Source of the DNA: Fluviibacter sp041311015
Lineage (GTDB): Bacteria; Pseudomonadota; Gammaproteobacteria; Burkholderiales; Rhodocyclaceae
DNA length: 6,429 nucleotides
Assembly (NCBI GenBank): GCA_041311015.1
Contig: JBFYKG010000080.1
Span: forward strand, 1 to 6,429
Direction of reading: 5' to 3'
The notes below the pieces were generated by a model that was not told the origin of the DNA, did not search any database, and saw only the letters and a program-made list of their open reading frames with translations. Shown piece after piece: positions 1-5,360 of the stretch. The first letter of the stretch is position 1, and each line of letters opens with the position of its first letter. Both the position numbers and the translations under genes were made by a program.

Positions 1-484
1 GTTCCCAGACATCAACTGTCAGCAGGGCTTTGTCGCCGGTCGTCAACGGGGTGCCGGCGGCACCCATGTTGACGATGTCGACGCTGCCGTCGGCTTTCTT
101 GACCAGCCAGGTCCAGCCTGAACCGAAGTTGCCCACGGCAGAGGTCTGGAATGCCTTCTTGAACTCGTCAAATGAGCCCCACTTCTTGTTGATGGCATCG
201 GCCAGTGCACCGGTCGGAGCACCGCCACCATTAGGCGACAGGCAGTTCCAGAAGAAGGTGTGGTTCCAGACCTGGGCGGCGTTGTTGTAGATACCGCCGG
301 CTGGCGCCTTTTTAACGATCTCTTCAAGGCCGAGCTTTTCGTATTCGGTGCCCGGGATCAGATTGTTCAGGTTGGTCACATAGGCCTGATGGTGCTTGGC
401 GTAGTGGTAGTCGAAGGTTTCTTCCGACATGTGCGGGGCGAGGGCGTTCTTGGCGAACGGCAGTGCGGGCAATTCAAAAGCCAT
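1..484 (-). CDS. sodB: Iron superoxide dismutase, C-terminus beyond window edge
   Basis: Cytoplasmic enzyme that dismutates superoxide to H2O2 and O2 at a mononuclear iron centre. The minus strand reads 161 codons from ATG (484-482), beginning MAFELPALPFAKNALAPHMS, before the window ends; the family is about 193 residues, so roughly the last 30 are missing. The alpha-hairpin N-domain is complete, with metal ligands H27 (in FDYHYAKHH) and H75 (in AAQVWNHTFFWN). The third ligand D158 is in the terminal DVWE, and the fourth (expected H162) lies just outside. Q71 and the NCLSPNGGG segment point to the Fe rather than the Mn form. A good Shine-Dalgarno GGAGAAA (497-491) precedes the ATG. Codons are strongly biased towards C-ending forms, as expected of an abundant protein. 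It lies 70 bp downstream of xseA with its own likely promoter. Identity is secure; metal preference is inferred from Q71. Confidence 0.96.
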   Translation of the reverse strand, partial: MAFELPALPFAKNALAPHMSEETFDYHYAKHHQAYVTNLNNLIPGTEYEKLGLEEIVKKAPAGGIYNNAAQVWNHTFFWNCLSPNGGGAPTGALADAINKKWGSFDEFKKAFQTSAVGNFGSGWTWLVKKADGSVDIVNMGAAGTPLTTGDKALLTVDVWE

Positions 485-522
485 GATATTTTCTCCGTAG
501 GGGGGGGTGCTGCAAGCGCTTA

Positions 523-551
523 ATTCTAGACAGAGCCGGTGGGACCTGCAA
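523..551 (-). promoter_or_regulatory. Candidate sigma70 promoter of sodB
   Basis: On the minus strand, TTGCAG (551-546) and TAGAAT (528-523) are separated by exactly 17 bp. The -10 matches the consensus at 5 of 6 positions, the -35 at 3 of 6. Transcription would start near 516, giving a leader of about 30 nt that carries a run of eight C (507-500) and then the GGAGAAA ribosome site. I see no terminator between xseA and sodB, so read-through from xseA is also possible. Inferred from motif and spacing only. Confidence 0.45.
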
Positions 552-554
552 GCG

Positions 555-1793
555 TCAGCTCGGATGGGCGGATTCAACGCGGGCAGTGAGCTGGCCGTCC
601 GCCAGCCGGAGCGACACGGCAGACTGGACAGGTGCCTTGTGAATACTGTCGATGAGGTGTCCCTGGGCATTGGTGATCAGTGCGTACCCGCGCTGCAGCG
701 GCTGCGTCGGGTCCAGTGCCTGCAGCCGCAAACCAGATTCGGAGAGGCGTCGGTGTTCCTGATCAAGCGAGCGCTGTATCCAGTGTGTCAGCCGGGCCTG
801 ATCTCGGGTCAGTCGATCCTGTTGCCGTTCCAGCAGGGCCATCGGGCTGCGTAAGCGAGCGCCATAACCATCCAGACGCATACCGGCCTCGTTGATCTGA
901 CGGTTGATGCGCTGGTACAGGCGATCCTGCTGCATACTGAGTTGCGAGAGTAACCGGGTTTTATCCGGCGCAACCATCTCGGCAGCAGCGGTGGGTGTTG
1001 GAGCGCGTACATCGGCGGCCAGATCGGCCAGGGTTATATCGGTTTCGTGGCCAACCCCGCAGATGATAGGTAGGGTGCTGGCGGCGATGGCCTGAACGAC
1101 TGCAGCTTCGTTGAAGCACCAAAGATCTTCGAGCGAGCCACCGCCCCGGCACAGGAGGAGCACGTCGGCGGCGCCATGGCGGTTGGCTGATTCGATGGCG
1201 TTGACGATCTGCGGGGTCGCATCGGCCCCCTGGACGAGGGTGGGGTACAGGATCAGTCGCGCGTAGGGCGCCCGCCGGGCGAGTGTGGTGAGGACATCAT
1301 GGAGCGCGGCAGCCTGCGGGCTGGTGATGATGCCGATCGTACCGGGAAAGGCGGGTAGCGGCTGTTTGCGTGCCGGATCAAACAGCCCGGCAGCATCCAG
1401 CCGGGCCTTGAGTTCCAGAAACCGTTCGTACAGCGTGCCCAGGCCGCCCTTGACCAGCGTTTCTACCGTCAGCTGGAATTCGCCGCGGGCCTCGTAAAGG
1501 GTGACCTGAACCCGGGCCCGCACTTTATCGCCCTGCCGGGGTTGCCAGCCAAGACGTGCAGCACGAGTTCGAAAGAGGGCACAGCGGACCTGCGCCGAGG
1601 CATCCTTGAGCGTAAAGTAGATGTGTCCGGAGCTGGCCGCTGTTAACTGGGCAATCTCTCCCTCGACCCAGATCTGGGGGAAGCGGGCTTCTAGCTGATT
1701 TCGTACGGCGGCATTGAGTGCCGAAACCGTCAGAACCGGCAGGTCGCCGGGTGGTCCGTCAGCGGTTGAAGAGAGATCCGGGTGCATGGCCAT
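555..1793 (-). CDS. xseA: Exodeoxyribonuclease VII large subunit
   Basis: Catalytic subunit of exonuclease VII, which with several small XseB subunits degrades single-stranded DNA from both ends into oligonucleotides, without needing metal, in repair and recombination. The product is 412 residues, shorter than the E. coli protein (about 456). Residues about 18-115 form the N-terminal OB-fold (LPVLTVSALNAAVR, then IWVEGEIAQL). The nuclease domain follows, with the family's essential residues present: D166 in AALHDVL, R216 in RGGGSLEDL, and H249 and D252 in CGVGHETDITLADLAAD. Residues about 275-358 are polar and helical, the coiled coil that binds XseB; the length deficit falls here. The C-terminal segment with QRGYALI is intact. 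I chose ATG 1793-1791 over the ATG two codons later because a weak GGGAT lies upstream of the first. xseB is not in the window. Confidence 0.95.
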   Translation of the reverse strand: MAMHPDLSSTADGPPGDLPVLTVSALNAAVRNQLEARFPQIWVEGEIAQLTAASSGHIYFTLKDASAQVRCALFRTRAARLGWQPRQGDKVRARVQVTLYEARGEFQLTVETLVKGGLGTLYERFLELKARLDAAGLFDPARKQPLPAFPGTIGIITSPQAAALHDVLTTLARRAPYARLILYPTLVQGADATPQIVNAIESANRHGAADVLLLCRGGGSLEDLWCFNEAAVVQAIAASTLPIICGVGHETDITLADLAADVRAPTPTAAAEMVAPDKTRLLSQLSMQQDRLYQRINRQINEAGMRLDGYGARLRSPMALLERQQDRLTRDQARLTHWIQRSLDQEHRRLSESGLRLQALDPTQPLQRGYALITNAQGHLIDSIHKAPVQSAVSLRLADGQLTARVESAHPS

Positions 1794-1889
1794 ACTTTAA
1801 TCCCAGATCACCGGTCTCGCCCGCATCGCCGGGCGTAAATATTTCTGTAAAAGTGCTTGACAAGGTCAGATTTCTCCACCAACGCGTGG

Positions 1890-1940
1890 CAACCCTTGAT
1901 CTATGGCGGTTTGTTGCAACGCAACGCCACCGAAGGGTTG
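1890..1940. repeat. Large imperfect palindrome, possible cruciform or hairpin
   Basis: An outer arm CAACCCTT (1890-1897) is the exact reverse complement of AAGGGTTG (1933-1940). Nested inside, TGGCG (1904-1908) pairs with CGCCA (1925-1929). The centre is the perfect palindrome GTTGCAAC (1913-1920), with two mismatched positions and one G-T pair between the arms. The 6-nt (1898-1903) and 3-nt (1930-1932) spacers make an internal loop. No T-run follows on the plus strand, nor on the minus strand immediately after 1890, so it does not look like an intrinsic terminator. It could be a dispersed palindromic repeat, a protein-binding site or a leader RNA structure. Confidence 0.55.
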
Positions 1941-1953
1941 GTGCCGTGTTCTA

Positions 1954-1971
1954 TCATATTGATTTATATGA
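1954..1971. promoter_or_regulatory. AT-rich dyad operator-like site with near-IHF match
   Basis: TCATAT (1954-1959) and ATATGA (1966-1971) are a perfect 6-bp inverted repeat with a 6-bp centre, the shape of a site for a dimeric regulator. It lies in a sharply AT-rich stretch (about 1950-1985) within otherwise GC-rich DNA. TATNNNNTTGATT (1952-1964) differs at one position from the IHF consensus YAANNNNTTGATW. No matching -35/-10 pair is evident around it. Function is inferred; AT-rich sequence gives such dyads by chance fairly easily. Confidence 0.35.
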
Positions 1972-2050
1972 AATAAAATTTTTAGCCCCTTTTTTGAGCG
2001 GGGTAAGGGAAGTACCCGTCTTGGCACGACTTAACCCATTTAATGACAGG

Positions 2051-2085
2051 CTATCCACAAAGTTATCCACCGTTTTTGTGGATAA
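2051..2085. promoter_or_regulatory. Cluster of three DnaA-box-like 9-mers
   Basis: Within 35 bp there are three copies of the DnaA box TTATCCACA: CTATCCACA at 2051-2059 (one mismatch), TTATCCACC at 2063-2071 (one mismatch), and a perfect box on the minus strand at 2085-2077. The last two face each other as an exact 8-bp inverted repeat (2063-2070 with 2078-2085) around a 7-nt spacer, so this could instead be a hairpin or operator. It lies about 100 bp upstream of the likely exbB start and 65 bp downstream of an AT-rich stretch. DnaA binding, whether for regulation or replication, is inferred from the motif. Confidence 0.5.
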
Positions 2086-2123
2086 TCCAGAGGGCCCGCT
2101 AACCCTTTGATCCATCAGCTTGC

Positions 2124-2152
2124 TTGCTCAAAAGAGGGGGGCTGGCTACACT
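2124..2152 (+). promoter_or_regulatory. Candidate sigma70 promoter of the exbB-kdsB cluster
   Basis: TTGCTC (2124-2129) and TACACT (2147-2152) are separated by 17 bp. The -10 matches the consensus at 4 of 6 positions, including the two most important (A2 and T6); the -35 matches 3 of 6. The start would fall near 2159, which suits the GTG at 2185 and would rule out the upstream TTG at 2107 as a translation start. Motif evidence only. Confidence 0.35.
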
Positions 2153-2184
2153 CCTACTTTACCCTTTTTGCGCTGATATCCATC

Positions 2185-2790
2185 GTGTTCGCCCTTATTC
2201 AAGCCGCTGGCTGGCCGATCTGGCCATTACTCATTGCCTCTATTATTGCCCTTGCCCTCATTATCGAGCGGCTCTACAGTCTGCGCCGGCCGAAGGTGCT
2301 GCCGCCCGGCCTGTTGCAATCGGTTCTGGCAGTCCTGCGTCGGGGCGGTTATGACGCCAATGGCCTGCGTCAGCTGGAAGAAGGTTCGCCGCTGGGCCGG
2401 GTTCTGGCCGCAGGGATCCGTAACCAGAACGCCAGTCGCGAGATTATGCGCGAGGCCATCGAGGAATCCGGCCGTATGGTCTATCACCAGCTCGAACGGT
2501 ATCTCACGACGCTCGGGACGATTGCATCGATCGCGCCGCTGCTGGGCTTGCTGGGCACCCTGGTGGGCATGATTGATATTTTTGGTTCGCAGACCCCGGG
2601 TACGGGTAATCCGCAACAACTTGCCTACGGGATTTCGGTGGCGCTTTACAACACCGCCTTCGGCCTGCTCATTGCCATCCCCGCGCTGATCTTCTGGCGT
2701 CATTTCCGCGCGTTGGTGGATGGCTATGTGGTCGATATGGAACAGCAGGCCGTCAAGCTTGTCGAAGTGATTCACGGCGAACGTAGCTGA
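2185..2790 (+). CDS. exbB: MotA/TolQ/ExbB family proton-channel protein
   Basis: Inner-membrane motor subunit that with ExbD uses the proton gradient to energise envelope machinery. From GTG 2185 it has 201 residues, usual for the short ExbB type. TM1 is about residues 11-28 (PIWPLLIASIIALALIIERL). A cytoplasmic helical region follows, then TM2 about 110-133 (SIAPLLGLLGTLVGMIDIF) and TM3 about 150-171 (LYNTAFGLLIAIPALIF). Channel threonines T125 and T157 are present, but residue 152 is Val where E. coli ExbB has Glu176. The frame is open back to a TTG at 2107, which would add 26 residues. I prefer 2185 because family members begin a few residues before the GGW/AGW segment and a promoter lies between the two sites; no clear ribosome site precedes either. 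First gene of the rightward cluster, 17 bp from exbD. No TonB or receptor gene is nearby, so the partner is unknown. Confidence 0.9.
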   Translation: MFALIQAAGWPIWPLLIASIIALALIIERLYSLRRPKVLPPGLLQSVLAVLRRGGYDANGLRQLEEGSPLGRVLAAGIRNQNASREIMREAIEESGRMVYHQLERYLTTLGTIASIAPLLGLLGTLVGMIDIFGSQTPGTGNPQQLAYGISVALYNTAFGLLIAIPALIFWRHFRALVDGYVVDMEQQAVKLVEVIHGERS

Positions 2791-2807
2791 TCGCTGGAGC
2801 CTAAGGC

Positions 2808-3230
2808 ATGAATTTCCGACGCGGTACCGGGCGCGATGAGCCCGAAATCAATCTGATTCCATTTATTGATGTGTTGCTGGTCATCATCATTTTCCTCATG
2901 ATGACCACGACCTACAGTAAAGTCTCCGGTATCGAGATCGATCTGCCGACAGCGGCCGCCAGTAACCAGACACCTCCTGATGAAATCACTGTTTCTGTCA
3001 CGGCGGCTGGTACGGTGGTGGTGGATGGTCAGAGCCTGACGCGCCCCAGTGTCGATACTGTGGCCGCTGCGCTCAAACAGGCTGCCCAGCGCAAGGGGGC
3101 CAGCAAGCCGCCGGTCGTCTCGATTAATGCCGATGCCAAGGCCACACACCAGAGCGTAATTGATGTCATGCAGGCGGCGCATCAGGCCGATCTGTCGCAA
3201 ATTTCATTTGCCACACGAAGCGGCTCATGA
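2808..3230 (+). CDS. exbD: ExbD/TolR family biopolymer transport protein
   Basis: Partner of ExbB: its single transmembrane helix sits inside the ExbB oligomer and its periplasmic domain passes on the energy. The product is 140 residues, usual for the family. A short polar N-terminus (MNFRRGTGRDEPEINL) precedes one TM helix at about residues 16-34 (LIPFIDVLLVIIIFLMMTT). This carries the essential proton-handling aspartate D21 in the FIDVLLVIIIF motif. Then come the family's IDLPTA segment and a periplasmic domain of about 95 residues with VVSINADAKATHQSVIDVM. GGAG (2796-2799) lies 8 nt before the ATG. The stop codon overlaps the lpxK start as ATGA, so translation is probably coupled. TolR is the main alternative label; the gene neighbourhood is not that of the tol-pal operon. 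Confidence 0.94.
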   Translation: MNFRRGTGRDEPEINLIPFIDVLLVIIIFLMMTTTYSKVSGIEIDLPTAAASNQTPPDEITVSVTAAGTVVVDGQSLTRPSVDTVAAALKQAAQRKGASKPPVVSINADAKATHQSVIDVMQAAHQADLSQISFATRSGS

Positions 3231-4273
3231 TGCTGCGCCCCAATGAGGTCGAGGCGAGCTGGTATGGCCGTATCCGACTGGGGGCAGTGCAACGCGGATT
3301 GCTGTGGCTTCTCTCTTGGCTCTATGCCGGCGCGATGGCGCTGCGCCGTCAACTCTACGCGTGGGGTATTTTAAAAAGTACCCGGCTGCCGGTGCCCGTG
3401 GTGGTGGTCGGCAACCTCATTGTCGGGGGTGCCGGTAAGACGCCGCTGACCCGTGCTGTGGCACGCCAGCTACGTGATGCCGGTTGGAAACCGGGCATTA
3501 TCAGCCGCGGTTACGGCCGGCAGATTCCGGGCGTGCGTGCAGTGGGTGTTGGCGATAGCCCACGGTATGTGGGGGACGAGCCCCTGCTTTACGCCGATGA
3601 TGGCTTACCCGTGTTTGTCGGGGAGAAGCGTGTTGATGCCGCCAGAGCGCTGTTGGTGGCGAATCCGGGTGTCAATGTACTGATTGCGGATGATGGGCTG
3701 CAGCATTATGCGCTGGCCCGCGATGTCGAGATTGTGGTGTTTGATCGCCGCGGTATCGGCAATGGTGCTTTGTTGCCGGCCGGTCCGTTGCGCGAAAGCC
3801 CAGCCCGCCTGAACGAACCCGGTGTTAAAGCCCAGGTATGGCAGGCTGGTGCGGTGCCTGCGGCCGCCTGTGTTGCCTCGGGTGTGCCCGCCTATCGCAT
3901 GACACTGGAAGCGGGGGAGATTTATGCCATCAACAACCGGCATCATCGCCAACCCCTGAGTGCGCTGGCCGGAAAGACAGTCTGTGCCATCGCCGGCATC
4001 GGACACCCGGAACGTTTTTTCGCGATGCTGCGTGATCATGGTCTGGTCGTTGAGGAATACCCGTTCCCGGATCACCATGTCTTCAAGCGCGGCGATCTGC
4101 CCACATCATCACTCCCCGTGCTGATGACTGAGAAGGATGCAGTAAAATGTGCCGAGTTTTCGGCTGGGCGCGACCACTGGTATGCCGTACCGGTCACCGC
4201 GCAGATAACACCGCCGTTACCCCTGGCCGATTGGCTCAAGGGCGTGGCGGGCGCACCTGATGGAGATTGCTAA
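3227..4273 (+). CDS. lpxK: Tetraacyldisaccharide 4'-kinase
   Basis: Sixth step of lipid A synthesis: transfers phosphate from ATP to the 4' position of the tetraacyldisaccharide 1-phosphate, giving lipid IVA, at the cytoplasmic face of the inner membrane. The product is 348 residues (E. coli about 328). A hydrophobic N-terminal helix at about 21-38 anchors it. Strand VVVVGNLIVGGAGKTPLTR holds the Walker A loop (GGAGKT, 67-72). Further family motifs are SRGYGR (93-98), GDEPLL (116-121), DDGLQH (155-160), AGIGHPERFF (256-265), FPDHHVF (280-286) and TEKDAVK (301-307), all intact. The first ATG (3227) overlaps the exbD stop; a second ATG follows at once (3230), and either could be used. It follows exbBD rather than msbA, which precedes lpxK in E. 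coli. Identity is secure. Confidence 0.97.
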   Translation: MMLRPNEVEASWYGRIRLGAVQRGLLWLLSWLYAGAMALRRQLYAWGILKSTRLPVPVVVVGNLIVGGAGKTPLTRAVARQLRDAGWKPGIISRGYGRQIPGVRAVGVGDSPRYVGDEPLLYADDGLPVFVGEKRVDAARALLVANPGVNVLIADDGLQHYALARDVEIVVFDRRGIGNGALLPAGPLRESPARLNEPGVKAQVWQAGAVPAAACVASGVPAYRMTLEAGEIYAINNRHHRQPLSALAGKTVCAIAGIGHPERFFAMLRDHGLVVEEYPFPDHHVFKRGDLPTSSLPVLMTEKDAVKCAEFSAGRDHWYAVPVTAQITPPLPLADWLKGVAGAPDGDC

Positions 4274-4274
4274 G

Positions 4275-4445
4275 ATGGATCCGCGTTTACTGGAAATTCT
4301 GGTGTGCCCTGTGTGCAAGGGCAAACTCGATTATGACAAAGCCGCTCAGGAGCTGAGCTGTCAGCCGTGTCAGCTGGCGTATCCGGTGCGTGACGGGATC
4401 CCCATCATGATGCAGGACGAAGCGCGTCGCCTGACGCAAGCCTAA
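4275..4445 (+). CDS. ycaR: Trm112/YcaR-family small zinc-ribbon protein
   Basis: A 56-residue protein of the YcaR/Trm112 family beginning MDPRLLEILVCPVCKGKL. Four cysteines in two CX2C pairs (C11/C14 and C29/C32) are suited to bind one zinc; many bacterial members have lost some of these. The conserved YPVRDGIPIM segment follows at 36-45. Archaeal and eukaryotic Trm112 activates methyltransferases; the job of the bacterial protein is not settled, and its habitual place between lpxK and kdsB suggests an envelope link. I chose ATG 4275 over ATG 4260 because TGGAGA (4261-4266) lies 8 nt upstream of it and family members start MD-RLLE; the earlier ATG has no ribosome site. It begins one base after the lpxK stop. 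Confidence 0.9.
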   Translation: MDPRLLEILVCPVCKGKLDYDKAAQELSCQPCQLAYPVRDGIPIMMQDEARRLTQA

Positions 4446-4462
4446 GCACATTAGAGGCCGTC

Positions 4463-5281
4463 GTGAGCTACGTTACCTTCCGTGTGGTCATTCCAGCCCG
4501 GCTGAAATCAACACGGCTGCCTGACAAACCCTTGCTCGATCTGGGCGGCAAGCCCATGGTGGTTCGTGTATGCGAGCGGGCGCAACGCTCCGGCGCCGAT
4601 ACGATCGTCGTGGCGACAGATAGCCGTGACGTGCGCGATGCCGTGCGCGCAGCCGGCTTTGATGTCTGTATGACGCGGGAGGATCATCCCAGCGGGACCG
4701 ATCGGATCGCCGAAGTCTGCGATCATTTCGGTTGGGCGGATGAAACCGTCGTCGTCAATGTTCAGGGCGACGAACCCTTTCTGCCGCCGTCGTTGATCGA
4801 TCAGGCAGCGCATCAGTTAGTGGATTCGGGCGCCGATATGGCAACCCTGGCGCACGCCATTCATGACCCCGCCGAATTCTTCAATCCCAATGTCTGCAAG
4901 GTCGTGATGAAGGCCAATGCGGATGCCTTGTATTTCTCGCGTGCCCCGATCCCCTTTGCCCGGGATGATTTTGCGGCCGACTGGCAGCAGGGCCGTTTTC
5001 CACAGGCGCTGCCCGCCGGGGCCTTTGCCTGTTATCGTCATATTGGCCTTTATGCCTACCGCCGTCGTTTTCTTCGTGATTACGCCAGCCTGACGGCCAG
5101 TCCGCTGGAATCGGTGGAAGCGCTCGAACAGTTGCGCGCCTTGTGGCATGGCTACCGGATTAGCGTGGCCGTTACCGAAACGCTGCCGCCGGCCGGGGTG
5201 GATACACCGGAAGACGCTGCACGGGCCCAGGCAGTATTCGCCGAGGATTACGCTGCACTGCGCATTGACCCGCCGCTGTAA
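4463..5281 (+). CDS. kdsB: 3-deoxy-manno-octulosonate cytidylyltransferase (CMP-Kdo synthetase)
   Basis: Couples CTP and Kdo to give CMP-Kdo plus pyrophosphate in the cytoplasm, the activated sugar added to lipid IVA. The product is 272 residues, slightly longer than E. coli KdsB (248). The nucleotide-binding N-terminus reads VVIPARLKSTRLPDKPL (8-24), followed by ATDS (51-54) and MTREDHPSGTDRIAEV (70-85). VVNVQGDEPFLPP (97-109) holds the Mg-binding aspartate, then YFSRAPIPFARDD (157-169), HIGLYAYRRRFL (193-204) and SPLESVEALEQLR (213-225). The extra length includes a linker after RDD (about 170-190). Start is GTG 4463, with AGAGG (4453-4457) 5 nt upstream; no ATG is suitable. It lies 17 bp after ycaR and ends the envelope cluster. 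Identity is secure. Confidence 0.97.
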   Translation: MSYVTFRVVIPARLKSTRLPDKPLLDLGGKPMVVRVCERAQRSGADTIVVATDSRDVRDAVRAAGFDVCMTREDHPSGTDRIAEVCDHFGWADETVVVNVQGDEPFLPPSLIDQAAHQLVDSGADMATLAHAIHDPAEFFNPNVCKVVMKANADALYFSRAPIPFARDDFAADWQQGRFPQALPAGAFACYRHIGLYAYRRRFLRDYASLTASPLESVEALEQLRALWHGYRISVAVTETLPPAGVDTPEDAARAQAVFAEDYAALRIDPPL

Positions 5282-5293
5282 TTACCGTAAGTT
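5265..5293 (+). promoter_or_regulatory. Weak candidate promoter of adk
   Basis: TTGACC (5265-5270, 5 of 6 with the -35 consensus) overlaps the end of kdsB and is followed after 17 bp by TAAGTT (5288-5293). The -10 matches only 3 of 6 but keeps T1, A2 and T6. The leader would be about 60 nt and includes a weak stem GTGGA (5303-5307) with TCCAC (5320-5324). No terminator follows kdsB, so adk may also be read from the upstream cluster. Confidence 0.28.
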
Positions 5294-5360
5294 TTTTGCA
5301 AGGTGGATATTTCACACTGTCCACATCGCATTTCTGTTCCATTTTTAATCGAGGATACCG

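Larger units (their letters stand above)
1794..2184. other. Divergent intergenic region between xseA and exbB
   Basis: A 391-bp stretch with no convincing gene. An open frame crossing it from 1718 overlaps the start of xseA antisense and looks like no known protein. The following lie here, left to right. A small stem (CGCCCG 1818-1823 with CGGGCG 1830-1835, 6-nt loop) would be in the xseA leader. TTGTCA (1863-1858) and TATTTA (1841-1836) on the minus strand, 16 bp apart, are a poor candidate xseA promoter. The palindrome, AT-rich dyad, DnaA boxes and exbB promoter are listed separately. A short stem GGGTA/TACCC is at 2001-2017. The region must hold both divergent promoters, but it is longer and more structured than that requires. 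Confidence 0.7.

Noticed and set aside
1857..1862. Perfect -35 hexamer TTGACA on the plus strand
   Set aside because: No acceptable -10 lies 15-19 bp downstream, and it is over 300 bp from exbB. It overlaps the small dyad TGAC-AAG-GTCA, which may be chance.
1986..2003. CCCC/GGGG hairpin with a T-run as a terminator
   Set aside because: The stem is only 4 bp with a 10-nt loop that contains the T-run, and on neither strand does a clean T-tract follow the stem.
2021..2037. Sigma54-like element TTGGCACG
   Set aside because: The -24 half is perfect, but at the required spacing the -12 half is AACCC instead of TTGCW and lacks the essential GC. No enhancer-like site was recognised.
1718..2110. 130-residue plus-strand open frame across the xseA/exbB spacer
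   Set aside because: It starts inside xseA on the opposite strand, has no ribosome site, and its product shows no family features. It covers the palindrome and DnaA boxes, which better explain the region.
2227..2775. 182-residue minus-strand open frame opposite exbB
   Set aside because: Shadow of exbB: the sense frame has clear transmembrane segments and family motifs, the antisense product none.
4260..4274. Upstream ATG for ycaR adding MEIAK
   Set aside because: It has no ribosome site, lies inside the lpxK end, and the added residues are foreign to the family, while ATG 4275 has TGGAGA at 8 nt.
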